Origin: Ralstonia sp. TCR112
GTDB lineage: Bacteria > Pseudomonadota > Gammaproteobacteria > Burkholderiales > Burkholderiaceae
Direction of reading: 5' to 3'
Assembly: GCF_007997035.1 (NCBI RefSeq)
Contig: NZ_VOSS01000032.1
Location: 25,214 to 89,213 of the forward strand
Length of the DNA: 64,000 nt
Part shown: positions 9,134 through 18,262 of the stretch, one piece after another
How the letters are laid out: every line of letters begins with the position of its first letter
How positions within the stretch are numbered: the first letter of the stretch is position 1
The notes under the pieces: generated by a model
Database searches by the model: none
Told to the model about the DNA's origin: nothing
Seen by the model: the letters and a program-made list of their open reading frames with translations, nothing else
Program-made: the position numbers and the translations under genes

Positions 9134-9766
9134 ATGGCCAATGAAAGCGCGAATGCCGTGAATGCGCTCCCCAGCGTCAACCTGCTGCCGTATCACGCAG
9201 AGCGACGCGCCGGTAAGCGCAAGAAAGTCTTCATGAGCCTGGGCGGCGCCGCCGTTGCGGGCGCGGTGGTGGTGTTTCTGGGTGGCATGGTGATCGATCA
9301 CCAGACCGAAGAGGCACAACGCATCAACGACATCCTCACGCAGAAGAACGCGGAGATGGACAAGCAGATCGCCGAAGTCAATACCCTCAAGAAGGACATC
9401 GACGACCTGCTGCAGCGGCAGCAAGCGGTGGAAAGCCTGCAGAACCAGCGCAACCGCCCGGTGCAGTTGCTCGAAGAGCTCGTGCGCCAGGTGCCGGACG
9501 GCATCTACCTCACGTCGCTCAAGCAGGATGGCGACCGTTACACCGTATCCGGTGTGGCGCAGTCCAACGAGCGCGTGTCGGACCTGCTGCGCAATCTGGG
9601 CGCCGTGCCCTGGCTTGATCATGCTGAGCTGGGCGAATCGGTGGCTACCACCATGACGAACAACCTGAAGGAACAGCGCCGCCTGTTCAACTTCACGATC
9701 CGCTTCCAATGGAAGGCCGAGCCGGCAGCGCCGGCCAAGCCGGGTGCGGCCACGGCGGGGAAATAA
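9134..9766 (+). CDS. pilN: Type IV pilus inner-membrane alignment protein PilN
   Basis: PilN is a bitopic inner-membrane protein of 210 residues. Its cytoplasmic N-terminus carries the PilM-binding motif (S-V-N-L-L-P-Y). A membrane helix follows at about residues 36-56 (GGAAVAGAVVVFLGGMVIDH), then a coiled coil and a ferredoxin-like periplasmic domain. AAGGAG lies 7 bases before the ATG at 9134. It pairs with PilO to link the motor to the secretin. Confidence 0.95.
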   Translation: MANESANAVNALPSVNLLPYHAERRAGKRKKVFMSLGGAAVAGAVVVFLGGMVIDHQTEEAQRINDILTQKNAEMDKQIAEVNTLKKDIDDLLQRQQAVESLQNQRNRPVQLLEELVRQVPDGIYLTSLKQDGDRYTVSGVAQSNERVSDLLRNLGAVPWLDHAELGESVATTMTNNLKEQRRLFNFTIRFQWKAEPAAPAKPGAATAGK

Positions 9767-9768
9767 CC

Positions 9769-10428
9769 ATGGCGCTCTCGACCGAAATTTCGCTGGAAGA
9801 CTTGGTCAGCCAGTTCCGCGGCCTGAACCTGAATGAGCCGGAAACGTGGCCGATGGCGCCGCGCATCCTGTTCATGGTTCTCTCCGCCGTGCTGGTGATC
9901 GGACTGGGCTGGCAGTTCTACTGGAGCGGCAAGTTTGACGAGCGCGACGCCAAGCGTACCGAACAGGACAACCTGAAGTCGGCATACCAGAGCAAGCTTG
10001 CGCAGGTGGTGAACCTCGAAGCGCTGCGCAAGCAGAAGGCTGAGGTGGAGCAGCGTGTCGCGAAGCTGGAGCTGCAACTGCCCAACAAGACCGAGATGGA
10101 TGCTCTGTTGGCCGATGTCAACCACGCCGGTATCGCCCGTGGGCTGACCTTCGACCTGTTCCGTCCCGCTGGTGCGGTGATCAAGCCCTACTACGCCGAG
10201 ATCCCGGTGGCGGTGAAGGTGAATGGTCGCTATCACGACATGGCGCTCTTTGCTGCCGATGTGGCGGCGCTGTCGCGCATCGTCACGCTGCAGAACATCT
10301 CGCTGACGGGCACCAAGGATGGTGGCATGGTGATGGAAACGCGTGCTGAGGCCTACCGGGCGCTCGACGCCGACGAGCAGGCTGCCCAGCGCAAGGCGAA
10401 TGCAGCCGCCAAGGGAGGCGCCAAATGA
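9769..10428 (+). CDS. pilO: Type IV pilus inner-membrane alignment protein PilO
   Basis: The protein has 219 residues and starts at the ATG at 9769, 2 bases after the pilN stop. A short cytoplasmic tail is followed by a membrane helix (ILFMVLSAVLVIGLGWQFYW), a charged coiled coil (about residues 65-105) and a periplasmic domain. It forms heterodimers with PilN. Its stop overlaps the pilP start. Confidence 0.95.
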   Translation: MALSTEISLEDLVSQFRGLNLNEPETWPMAPRILFMVLSAVLVIGLGWQFYWSGKFDERDAKRTEQDNLKSAYQSKLAQVVNLEALRKQKAEVEQRVAKLELQLPNKTEMDALLADVNHAGIARGLTFDLFRPAGAVIKPYYAEIPVAVKVNGRYHDMALFAADVAALSRIVTLQNISLTGTKDGGMVMETRAEAYRALDADEQAAQRKANAAAKGGAK

Positions 10429-10970
10429 GGGGCCGCACCATGAGCCGTCGTCGCATGTCGCACGTTCTGCGTCTGTCGCCGCTGTGCCTGGCCGTCGTGC
10501 TGACGGCTTGCGGCGCAAGCGAGGACGATGAATTGCAGCAATGGATGCAGCAAGCGCGCCAGAGCGTCAGTACGACCGTGCCGCCGCTGCCCGAGCCCAA
10601 GCCTTACGCGCCGCGCGAATACACGACCACCAAGCAGACTGATCCGTTCAGCGTGCAGAAGGTGGCAGAACTGTCGCGCGCGCAGAACGAATCGCCGGAA
10701 CCGAATCGCCGTCGCGAGCCGCTGGAAGACTATCCGCTGGAAGCCTTCAAGCTGGTCGGGACGATGAAGCGCAATGGCGAGACGGAAGGTGTCCTGTCTG
10801 TCGGGGACAAGACGCAGCATGTGCATGTGGGGCAGTACATCGGACAAAACTATGGTCGCATCGTCCGCATCGGAGACCAGGAACTCACCCTGCGTGAGCT
10901 GGTGCGCGAAGGCACGACCGAATGGAAAGAAAAAATGACGACCCTGAAAGTTCAGGAGAGCGCGCAATGA
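10425..10970 (+). CDS. pilP: Type IV pilus lipoprotein PilP
   Basis: This periplasmic lipoprotein (181 residues from 10425; an internal ATG at 10440 is possible) bridges PilN/PilO to the secretin PilQ. The signal ends in the lipobox V-L-T-A-C. The motif D-P-F near residue 77 and the later beta domain with L-E-D-Y-P-L-E and V-G-T-M are family features. It overlaps pilO by ATGA and is overlapped by pilQ. Confidence 0.94.
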   Translation: MRGRTMSRRRMSHVLRLSPLCLAVVLTACGASEDDELQQWMQQARQSVSTTVPPLPEPKPYAPREYTTTKQTDPFSVQKVAELSRAQNESPEPNRRREPLEDYPLEAFKLVGTMKRNGETEGVLSVGDKTQHVHVGQYIGQNYGRIVRIGDQELTLRELVREGTTEWKEKMTTLKVQESAQ

Positions 10971-13129
10971 CGATGCGTCTTGTGAAGGGCGGCCTCTCGC
11001 AGGCAGCCCGAGTGGCCCGGGGGGGCGCGGTGGCATGGCTTTCGCTGTGCCTGTTCATGGTGGCTGGTCAGGCTGTCGCTCAGCAGGCCGCGCCTGCGGT
11101 GGCCGTCTCCGGCAACACGATCGAAAAGGTGGAGCAGGCCACGGCCGGCGAATCCACCGTGGTGACGGTCACGCTCAAGAGCGCGCCGACGCAGAAGCCG
11201 GTGGAGTTCAGCACGCAGCAACCTGCGCGCATCGCCATCGACTTCTTCGGGGCGAGCTTCGCGCAAGGCCGCGCCAATTACCAATACGGCGGCAAGCTGC
11301 TGCGCTCGGCGAACGTCGTGCAGATCGGCGACCGTACCCGCGTCGTGCTCGACTTGTCGCGCCAGACGCAATACAAGTCGGAAGTGCGCGGTAACCAGTA
11401 CGTGCTGACGCTGGAAGCTGCGCCGGTGGCGGCGGCTGTCGCGGCGCCGACGTTCTCGGCGCCGACGCCCGTCGCTGGCGCCGAGCGTCCGGCGGTGCGC
11501 AACGTTGATTTCCGCCGCGGCGAGGATCTCGCCGGTCGTGTGGTGGTCGACCTGTCGACCGCCAACTCGGCGATCAACATCGCCCAGCAAGGTCAGAACC
11601 TTGTCGTCGATTTCGTCGGTGCGACGCTGCCGCAGTCGCTGCGTCGCCGCTATGACGTCAGCGATTTCGGCACGCCGGTGCAGGCCATGCGCGCCACCGA
11701 CAACGGCACTGGCGCACGCCTGATCATCGAGCCGCGCGGCAACTGGCAGTACAGCTCTTACCAGACTGACACGCAGTTCGTCGTGGAAGTGCGCCCCACC
11801 AAGGAAGACCCGAACAAGCTGATTTCCGGCCCGGGCTACCGTGGCGAGCGCCTGTCGCTGAACTTCCAGAACATCGATGTACGTTCGTTGCTGCAGGTCT
11901 TCGCAGACTTCACGAACCTCAACATCGTCACCAGCGACAGCGTGACGGGCACCCTTTCGCTGCGTCTGAAGGATGTGCCGTGGGATCAGGCCCTGCAGAT
12001 CGTGCTGGATTCGAAGGGTCTGGCGTCGCGTCGCAACGGCAACGTGCTGTGGGTTGCGCCGCGCGGTGAGCTGGCCACGAAGGAAAAGGCGGAGCTTGAG
12101 TCGCAGCAGCAAGTGACCGAGCTGGAGCCGCTGCGCAGCCAAGTGTTCCGCTTGAACTATCAGAGCGCTGGCGATGTGCGAAACATGCTGCTCGGCACTG
12201 GGGCTGCCGGCGGGGCAGGTGGTGCTGCTGGCGGTACGACTTCTCGGATTCTGTCCAAGCGCGGCTCGCTCACGGCGGATACGCGTACGAACCAGCTGTT
12301 CGTCTCGGACATCCCGAGCAAGTTGGAGGAAGTGCAGGCGTTCCTGCTGAAGATCGACATTCCGGTCCGTCAGGTGATGATCGAGGCGCGCATCGTCGAG
12401 GCGGACGACACGTTCAGCCGCAACCTCGGCGCGAAACTGGGCTTTGCCTCCAAGACCAACGGTGCCGGTTATGGCAATACCTACACCAACGTGGTGTCGC
12501 CTGTGACGCAAAACGCCACGTGGGACAACAGCCCCGCGATCAGCTTCCCCGCCAATGGCATTAATGGTGTGAACGCGGCCAGCGTGGCCGTGAGCCTGTT
12601 CAATGCCGGTGCCGGCCGCTTCCTGGCGCTGGAGCTGTCTGCGCTGGAGGCTGACGGCCGCGGCAAGATCGTCTCCAGCCCGCGTGTCGTGACTGCTGAC
12701 AACATCAAGGCGCTGATCGAGCAAGGTACTGAGATTCCGTACCAACAGGCGACGTCTTCCGGTGCGACTTCGGTGCAGTTCAAGAAGGCCAACCTGAAGC
12801 TGGAAGTGACGCCCAAGATCACGCCGGACGGCAACATCTTCCTGGATGTGGACGTCAACAAGGACAGCGTGGGTATCCAGACCACCAACGGTTTCGCCAT
12901 CGACACCAAGCACGTGCAGACGCAAGTGTTGGTGGAGAACGGCGGCACGGTCGTGATCGGTGGTATCTACACGCAGAATGAGCGGACCGACATCAACAAG
13001 GTGCCGCTGCTGGGCGACATTCCGGTGCTGGGCAATCTGTTCAAGAGCACCAACAAGATCAACAACCGCACGGAGTTGCTGGTCTTCCTGACCCCGCGCG
13101 TGCTGTCCGACCAACTGTCGCTGAAGTAA
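10967..13129 (+). CDS. pilQ: Type IV pilus outer-membrane secretin PilQ
   Basis: PilQ is the multimeric outer-membrane channel through which the pilus passes. The 720-residue protein starts at 10967 (MTMRLVKGG), giving a standard signal peptide ending A-V-A-Q. Two AMIN domains that bind peptidoglycan follow (about residues 40-140 and 170-280), then secretin N-domains (L-S-L-N-F-Q-N-I-D-V-R) and the C-terminal secretin barrel (G-K-I-V-S-S-P-R-V-V, V-P-L-L-G-D-I-P-V-L-G-N-L-F). A Gly/Ala-rich linker (GTGAAGGAGGAAGGT) splits the N1-type domain. A strong terminator ends the operon. Confidence 0.97.
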   Translation: MTMRLVKGGLSQAARVARGGAVAWLSLCLFMVAGQAVAQQAAPAVAVSGNTIEKVEQATAGESTVVTVTLKSAPTQKPVEFSTQQPARIAIDFFGASFAQGRANYQYGGKLLRSANVVQIGDRTRVVLDLSRQTQYKSEVRGNQYVLTLEAAPVAAAVAAPTFSAPTPVAGAERPAVRNVDFRRGEDLAGRVVVDLSTANSAINIAQQGQNLVVDFVGATLPQSLRRRYDVSDFGTPVQAMRATDNGTGARLIIEPRGNWQYSSYQTDTQFVVEVRPTKEDPNKLISGPGYRGERLSLNFQNIDVRSLLQVFADFTNLNIVTSDSVTGTLSLRLKDVPWDQALQIVLDSKGLASRRNGNVLWVAPRGELATKEKAELESQQQVTELEPLRSQVFRLNYQSAGDVRNMLLGTGAAGGAGGAAGGTTSRILSKRGSLTADTRTNQLFVSDIPSKLEEVQAFLLKIDIPVRQVMIEARIVEADDTFSRNLGAKLGFASKTNGAGYGNTYTNVVSPVTQNATWDNSPAISFPANGINGVNAASVAVSLFNAGAGRFLALELSALEADGRGKIVSSPRVVTADNIKALIEQGTEIPYQQATSSGATSVQFKKANLKLEVTPKITPDGNIFLDVDVNKDSVGIQTTNGFAIDTKHVQTQVLVENGGTVVIGGIYTQNERTDINKVPLLGDIPVLGNLFKSTNKINNRTELLVFLTPRVLSDQLSLK

Positions 13130-13151
13130 GCCGCGGCGGCGTCGCCATCTG

Positions 13152-13188
13152 AAAGCCCGGCCTCCCGAGTGGAGCGCCGGGCTTTTTT
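13152..13188 (+). terminator. Rho-independent terminator of the pilMNOPQ operon
   Basis: AAGCCCGGC, a 14-base loop, then GCCGGGCTTTTTT just after pilQ; perfect 9-bp stem and T-run. Confidence 0.92.
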
Positions 13189-13267
13189 GTGTCCTGCGAC
13201 CGGGTTTGCGCAGGATGGTGACCAAATGCCACTACAATCAAGCTCAAATTCCTGATTTCACGCGATT

Positions 13268-13840
13268 TTGTCTGTTTCGAACGTTTTTTTCGTCGGCTTG
13301 ATGGGCGCGGGCAAGACCACGGTCGGCCGGGCGGTGGCGCGTCGGCTCGATCTGCCGTTCTTCGACTCCGATCATGAGATCGAAGCACGCTGCGGCGTGC
13401 GCGTGCCCGTCATTTTCGAGCACGAGGGCGAAGTGGGTTTCCGCGACCGCGAAACCCACATGATCGACGAGCTGACCGCGCGCGATGGCGTGGTCATCGC
13501 CACGGGCGGCGGCGCCGTGTTGCGGGCCGAAAACCGGGCGTTCCTGCGCGAACGCGGTACGGTGATCTACCTGCGCGCCAATCCGCATGACCTGTATTTG
13601 CGCACGCGCCACGACAAGAACCGGCCGCTGCTGCAGACAGAAAACCCGCGCGCCAAGCTCGAGGAACTGCATGCGATCCGCGATCCGCTGTACCGTGACG
13701 TGGCGCATTTCGTCATCGAAACCGGCAAGCCCACCGTCGCGCAGCTTGTTAATATGGTCCTGATGCAACTCGAAGTGGCCGGCATTGTGGCTCCGCCCGC
13801 AGGCTCGTCCACCTCCTCGCAAGTCTCCTCTCAGTCATGA
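13268..13840 (+). CDS. aroK: Shikimate kinase
   Basis: This enzyme phosphorylates shikimate with ATP in the aromatic amino acid pathway. It has 190 residues. The P-loop is G-A-G-K-T-T, followed by D-S-D at the end of strand 2, G-F-R-D-R-E (shikimate binding), A-T-G-G-G-A-V-L and R-P-L-L. An in-frame TGA at 13253-13255 and the early P-loop leave a TTG at 13268 as the only reasonable start, and no ribosome binding site is visible before it. A TACAAT at 13233-13238 could be a -10. It overlaps aroB by ATGA. Confidence 0.93.
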   Translation: MSVSNVFFVGLMGAGKTTVGRAVARRLDLPFFDSDHEIEARCGVRVPVIFEHEGEVGFRDRETHMIDELTARDGVVIATGGGAVLRAENRAFLRERGTVIYLRANPHDLYLRTRHDKNRPLLQTENPRAKLEELHAIRDPLYRDVAHFVIETGKPTVAQLVNMVLMQLEVAGIVAPPAGSSTSSQVSSQS

Positions 13841-14943
13841 TTACCGTTGATGTTGACCTTGGCGATCGCGCCTATCCGATCCATATCGGCTCGGGGCTGC
13901 TGTCCAGAGCTGAGTTGTTCGCTCCACACATTCGCGGCGCGCGTGCCGTGATCGTCACCAACGAGACCGTCGCACCGTTGTATGCGGCGAAGATCGAAGC
14001 GGCCATCCGTTCCCTTGGCAAAGCGGTCGACACGGTCGTGCTGCCTGATGGCGAATCGTTCAAGAAGTGGGACACGCTCAACCGCATCTTTGATGCGCTG
14101 CTGACGGCAGGCGCGGACCGCAAGACCACGCTCATCGCCCTTGGTGGCGGCGTGGTCGGCGATATGACCGGCTTTGCCGCTGCCTGCTACATGCGCGGCG
14201 TGCCGTTCATCCAGGTGCCGACGACGCTGCTGTCGCAGGTCGATTCCTCGGTGGGCGGCAAGACGGGCATCAACCACCCGCTGGGCAAGAACATGATCGG
14301 CGCGTTTCACCAGCCGCAGGCGGTGCTGGCCGATATCGATACGCTGCTCACCTTGCCGGCACGCGAGCTCGCTGCCGGCATGGCCGAGGTGATCAAGCAC
14401 GGTGCGATTGCCGATGCCGGTTACTTCGCCTGGATCGAGCAGAACATCAAGGGCCTCAATGCCTGCGATACCGACCTGATGGCCGAAGCCGTGCGCGGCT
14501 CGGTGCGCATCAAGGCGGCTGTCGTGGCGCAGGACGAGCGCGAAACCGGCCTGCGAGCCACTCTCAATTTCGGCCATACCTTTGGTCACGCCATCGAGGC
14601 AGGCCTCGGCTACGGCGAGTGGCTGCACGGCGAGGCGGTCGGCTGCGGCATGGTGATGGCGGCGGACCTCTCGCATCGTCTGGGCTTCATTGACATCGAC
14701 ACCCGCAACCGGATCACTGCGCTCACGCGTGCGGCGGACCTGCCGACGGTAGCGCCGGACCTCGGCGTTGATCGCTTCATCGAGCTGATGCGCGTCGACA
14801 AGAAAGCCGAAGCCGGCGAGATCAAATTCGTGCTGCTGCGCAAGCTGGGCCAGGCGTTTGTGACCACGGTGCCCGATGCCGACTTGCGCGCCACCTTGCA
14901 GCACGCCGTGCTGCGACCACCCACCGAAGCGCCCGTCGCCTGA
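13837..14943 (+). CDS. aroB: 3-dehydroquinate synthase
   Basis: This enzyme converts DAHP to 3-dehydroquinate using NAD and a divalent metal. It has 368 residues. Motifs are P-D-G-E (nucleotide), [31 protein letters not shown] and the metal-binding [11 protein letters not shown]. Translational coupling to aroK (ATGA) puts two aromatic-pathway enzymes in one unit. Confidence 0.97.
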   Translation: MITVDVDLGDRAYPIHIGSGLLSRAELFAPHIRGARAVIVTNETVAPLYAAKIEAAIRSLGKAVDTVVLPDGESFKKWDTLNRIFDALLTAGADRKTTLIALGGGVVGDMTGFAAACYMRGVPFIQVPTTLLSQVDSSVGGKTGINHPLGKNMIGAFHQPQAVLADIDTLLTLPARELAAGMAEVIKHGAIADAGYFAWIEQNIKGLNACDTDLMAEAVRGSVRIKAAVVAQDERETGLRATLNFGHTFGHAIEAGLGYGEWLHGEAVGCGMVMAADLSHRLGFIDIDTRNRITALTRAADLPTVAPDLGVDRFIELMRVDKKAEAGEIKFVLLRKLGQAFVTTVPDADLRATLQHAVLRPPTEAPVA

Positions 14944-14962
14944 GACAAGACGAGATGGCCCG

Positions 14963-16129
14963 ATGAACGACCGATTTGATGTGCCGTCCGCGCCGTTCGA
15001 TCTCGAAGGCCCTCTCGCTCCCTACGCCGCGCATTCGGCGCAGACGCGCGGCCGCGTACACGTCGAGCCCCCGTCCACGTCGCGCACCGAGTTCCAGCGT
15101 GACCGCGATCGCATCATCCACAGCACCGCTTTCCGCCGGCTTGAATACAAGACGCAGGTCTTCGTGAACCACGAGGGCGACTTGTTCCGGACGCGGCTCA
15201 CGCACAGCCTTGAGGTCGCGCAGATTGCCCGTTCGATCGCGCGCAGCCTGCGTCTGAACGAGGATCTCGTCGAAGCGATTTCGTTGGCACATGATCTGGG
15301 CCACACGCCGTTTGGCCATGCCGGGCAGGATGCGCTCAACGATTGCATGAAGCCGTACGGCGGCTTCGAGCACAACCTGCAAAGTCTCCTCGTGGTCGAC
15401 CGGCTGGAAGAGCGCTACGGCGGTTTCGACGGGCTGAACCTGACGTTCGAAACGCGCGAGGGCATCCTCAAACATTGTTCCCGCAATAACGCGGCGACGC
15501 TGGGTGACCTGGGGCGGCGCTTTCTCGAGCGGCAACAGCCTTCGTTGGAAGCGCAGCTTGCCAACCTCGCCGATGAGGTCGCGTACAACAACCATGATAT
15601 CGACGACGGCCTGCGCTCCGGCCTGATCACGCTGGAGCAACTCGAAGACGTGCCGCTGTGGGCCGTCCACCGGCGCGAAGCCGAGGCGGCGTTTCCGGAC
15701 GTCAGTGGCCGACGCCTGATCAACGAAACCATTCGCCGCATGATCAACGCGCTGATCGTCGATCTGATCGGCACCACGCGCGCGGGCATCGCTGAAGTCG
15801 CGCCGCAATGCATCGACGATGTGCGTGCCGCGCCGGCGCTCGTTGCGTTCTCAGATCCGATGCGCGAAGAGGCGCGCGCGCTCAAGCGGTTCCTGTTCGA
15901 TAACCTGTATCGGCATTACCTCGTGATGCGCATGGCCGCGAAGGCTCGCCGCATCATCGACGATCTGTTCCGCGCCTTCATGGATGACCCGCGCCTGCTG
16001 CCGCCGCAATACCAGGCGAAAGCCAACCCTGAAGAGCAGCCGCGCTGGATTGCGCATTACATCGCTGGCATGACGGATCGTTACGCCATCAAGGAGCATC
16101 GCCGCATCTTTGCTGTGGATGCGGTTTGA
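14963..16129 (+). CDS. dgt: Deoxyguanosinetriphosphate triphosphohydrolase-like HD protein
   Basis: This is an HD-domain dNTP triphosphohydrolase-like enzyme of 388 residues from the ATG at 14963, 19 bases after aroB. The metal-binding pattern is intact: [12 protein letters not shown], then [13 protein letters not shown] and later N-H-D-I-D-D. The N-terminal [14 protein letters not shown] motif is family-typical. The predicted reaction is dNTP to deoxynucleoside plus triphosphate. The aroK-aroB-dgt order is common in this family of bacteria. Confidence 0.93.
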   Translation: MNDRFDVPSAPFDLEGPLAPYAAHSAQTRGRVHVEPPSTSRTEFQRDRDRIIHSTAFRRLEYKTQVFVNHEGDLFRTRLTHSLEVAQIARSIARSLRLNEDLVEAISLAHDLGHTPFGHAGQDALNDCMKPYGGFEHNLQSLLVVDRLEERYGGFDGLNLTFETREGILKHCSRNNAATLGDLGRRFLERQQPSLEAQLANLADEVAYNNHDIDDGLRSGLITLEQLEDVPLWAVHRREAEAAFPDVSGRRLINETIRRMINALIVDLIGTTRAGIAEVAPQCIDDVRAAPALVAFSDPMREEARALKRFLFDNLYRHYLVMRMAAKARRIIDDLFRAFMDDPRLLPPQYQAKANPEEQPRWIAHYIAGMTDRYAIKEHRRIFAVDAV

Positions 16130-16211
16130 GCGACGGCGGCTTCGGTCGCGCCGCAACCCGCGCGCGGAGCTTGCCAACGATTTGGCATCAGCAGCTCTAA
16201 ACCGAGCGCCC

Positions 16212-16249
16212 AAAAAAAATGCCCGGCCGCCCCAACGCATGCCGGGCCG
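16212..16249 (-). terminator. Rho-independent terminator of the OmpW-type gene
   Basis: Read on the minus strand, GGCCCGGC...GCCGGGCA is followed by eight T residues (A8 on the plus strand at 16212-16219). It lies about 100 bases after the ompW stop. Confidence 0.8.
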
Positions 16250-16351
16250 AACGCGCCAACCACCGCCGACGAGCGCCCCCGCCGTCGACGGCCCCTGCGG
16301 CACGTCGGTAAAAGTCGATCAGGACAGTGTCAGTTCGCTGATCGTCCTCCC

Positions 16352-17026
16352 TTAAAAGCGATAGCCCAGGCCAATGCCCAGCAGCCACGGGTCAACCTTG
16401 ACCTTGCTGATGGTCTGGCCGGCCATCTTCACGTCGGCGCTGATCCAGGTCTTTTTCAGGTCGACGTTGAAGTAGAGGCGTTCCGTCAGGCGGTAGTCGA
16501 AACCTGCCTGCAGCGCGGGACCGAAGCTGTTCTTGCTGAGATCCAGCGGACCCACGCCCGGCACCTGCAGATTCACATTCGAAATGCGCGTGTAGTTGAT
16601 GCCCGCACCCACGTACGGCTTGAAGCGCGACTCGGGCGTGAAGTGATACTGCATCGTCAAAATCGGTGGCAGGTGGCGGAAATTGCCGATCTTGGTCGGG
16701 CCGCCCAGCGCGCTTTGCATGACGGTCACGTCGTGCTGTTGCGGGTAGGTCAGGATCAGCTCGGCCGCGAGGTGCGGTGTAAAGAAGTACGAAATGTCCA
16801 GCTCAGGCAGGACCTTGTTGTTGATCTGGATCGCGTCAGCCGGAATGGCCAGCGCAGGTACCGCGTCGGATTTGTTGGCGGCTGTCAGGTTGACGGCGCG
16901 CAGGCGCACCATCCAGTTGCCGGTGGCCGGCGCCAAATCTGCGCTCTGCGCAAAGGCGGTCTGGCTGAATCCGGCGGCAAGCATGCCGGCGGCTACAGCA
17001 ACAACGGCTAGGCGGTGAAAAGCCAT
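16352..17026 (-). CDS. ompW: OmpW family outer-membrane protein
   Basis: This is an eight-stranded outer-membrane barrel of 224 residues that forms a small hydrophobic channel. The ATG at 17026 gives a 26-residue signal ending T-A-F-A, then QSADL. Family motifs are W-M-V-R-L-R-A near the mature start, L-D-I-S-Y-F-F-T-P-H-L-A-A-E-L, L-P-P-I-L-T-M-Q-Y-H-F, Y-V-G-A-G-I-N-Y-T and the C-terminal aromatic residue (G-L-G-Y-R-F). GAGAGGGAGCG precedes the start on its strand. It is a single gene with its own terminator. Confidence 0.95.
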   Translation of the reverse strand: MAFHRLAVVAVAAGMLAAGFSQTAFAQSADLAPATGNWMVRLRAVNLTAANKSDAVPALAIPADAIQINNKVLPELDISYFFTPHLAAELILTYPQQHDVTVMQSALGGPTKIGNFRHLPPILTMQYHFTPESRFKPYVGAGINYTRISNVNLQVPGVGPLDLSKNSFGPALQAGFDYRLTERLYFNVDLKKTWISADVKMAGQTISKVKVDPWLLGIGLGYRF

Positions 17027-17216
17027 GAATCGCTCCCTCTCGTGTTGTCTCGTGATGTGATGGAAGCCAGTCTCGCGGGGAAGTCGCCCAGCCGATTTGC
17101 TCGGGATCAAGTTCTACCTGTCGTGGGTGGCATGTAAGGCCGCTGATTTGACGGCACGCAAACTCCGCCGTCGCATCTCCGCGACAGCCGCCATGCAAGC
17201 GTTTGCCTACTGAAAA

Positions 17217-17226
17217 TTGGGGACAG
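17217..17226. repeat. Left repeat of the RAYT element (inverted copy of the right one)
   Basis: ATTGGGGACAG spans about 17216-17226. The reverse complement of its GGGGACAG core recurs at 18055-18061 region as CTGTCCCC, on the other side of the transposase gene. The arms flank the gene in inverted orientation. Confidence 0.65.
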
Positions 17227-17276
17227 GTTCGCGGCGTTCAGGCTACGATGGCGTTTTTCATTGTGCTGCTTCCTTC

Positions 17277-18002
17277 ATGGCCCGCCTGCCTCGCCTCAGT
17301 CCAACCGACGTTCCCGTGCACGTGTTGCAGCGCGGCAACAATCGCCAAGCCGTCTTTCGTGGTGACGAGGACTACGCGTTCTACCTCGACACGTTGCGCA
17401 TGGCGGCGCGCGAGCATGACTTCGCGATCCATGGTTTCTCGCTGATGCCGAATCACGTCCATCTGGTCGGCACGCCCAAGGTGGCGGAAAGCCTTTCGCG
17501 CACGCTGCAGGCGGTCGGGCGACGCTACACGCGTTACTTCAACGCCGCCGCCGATCGGAGTGGAACGCTGTGGGAAGGGCGTTTCCGCTCGACCGTGCTG
17601 GACCCCGCCGAGTGGGTGCTGCCGATCCTGCTGTATGTGGAGTCGAACGCCGTGCGCGCGGGCCTCGTCAGCACGCCGGAAGAAGACCGATGGAGCACGT
17701 ACCGTCACCACGTCGGCATCCAATCGATCCCGTGGGTGAGTGACCACTATTGCTATTGGCGGCTCGGCAATACGCCGTTCGAGCGCCAATCACGCTACCG
17801 GACCTTGTGGCATGAAGGTCTGGGCTCGGACCAGCTTGCACAGATTCGCCAGCACGTGCACAGCGGCTGGCCGCTTGGCAATGAGGCGTTTCTGGCAACA
17901 CTCGCGCGCACCGGAGGCCGTCGCGTCGCGCCATTGCCCAAGGGTCGGCCGCCGCGCCAACACGAAGAAGCGGGATCGGAAAGCGCCGCGCATACCGAAT
18001 AA
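17277..18002 (+). mobile_element. REP-associated tyrosine transposase (RAYT; IS200-like Y1 transposase)
   Basis: This is a single-strand DNA transposase-like protein of 241 residues from the ATG at 17277 (MARLPRLSP). The Y1/HUH features are P-V-H-V-L-Q-R-G-N-N-R-Q, the metal-binding M-P-N-H-V-H-L-V, and the candidate catalytic tyrosine in G-R-R-Y-T-R-Y-F-N, followed by G-T-L-W-E-G-R-F and L-Y-V-E-S-N-A-V-R-A-G-L. RAYTs are usually single-copy, host-maintained enzymes linked to spread of REP palindromes. The gene is intact, flanked by inverted CTGTCCCC-type repeats, and lies between ompW and gltB. Its last 30 residues are basic, then acidic. Confidence 0.9.
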
Positions 18003-18045
18003 GGGATGGTGGCGCAGTGATGCATGGTCCGCACCGTTGCAGTCG

Positions 18046-18120
18046 AATTTAATCTGTCCCCATTAATAAACCCGCACTGATGTCGTGCATTTATTAATTT
18101 ACTCCGACCCCATTTAAAAA
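18046..18120. repeat. RAYT-associated repeat pair with central palindrome
   Basis: Two related 25-bp units, at 18046-18070 and 18096-18120, share AATTTA..TC.G.CCCCATT and agree at about 20 of 25 positions. They overlap the arms of a palindrome: ATTAATAAA (18062-18070) and TTTATTAAT (18090-18098), with GCAC/GTGC nested inside. The unit is A/T-rich, unlike its surroundings, and follows the transposase stop by 43 bases. This is how REP-like substrates of RAYTs are commonly arranged, but activity is unproven. Confidence 0.7.
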
Positions 18121-18123
18121 CTT

Positions 18124-18152
18124 TTGCCTGTTACAGGCCACTCTTTTATATT
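18124..18152 (+). promoter_or_regulatory. Candidate sigma-70 promoter of gltB
   Basis: TTGCCT (18124-18129), a 17-base spacer, then TATATT (18147-18152). This is a good match to the consensus with ideal spacing. It would give a leader of about 100 bases before the gltB GTG. Confidence 0.5.
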
Positions 18153-18262
18153 CGTTTCACCCCGCATTCATGGTGCGGCGCGCCATTGCCTGTCTGCCAC
18201 CGCATCCGCACATCGCGAGGGCCCTCCACGGCGCGCTGTACCCACAACATCGGAAGATCGCC

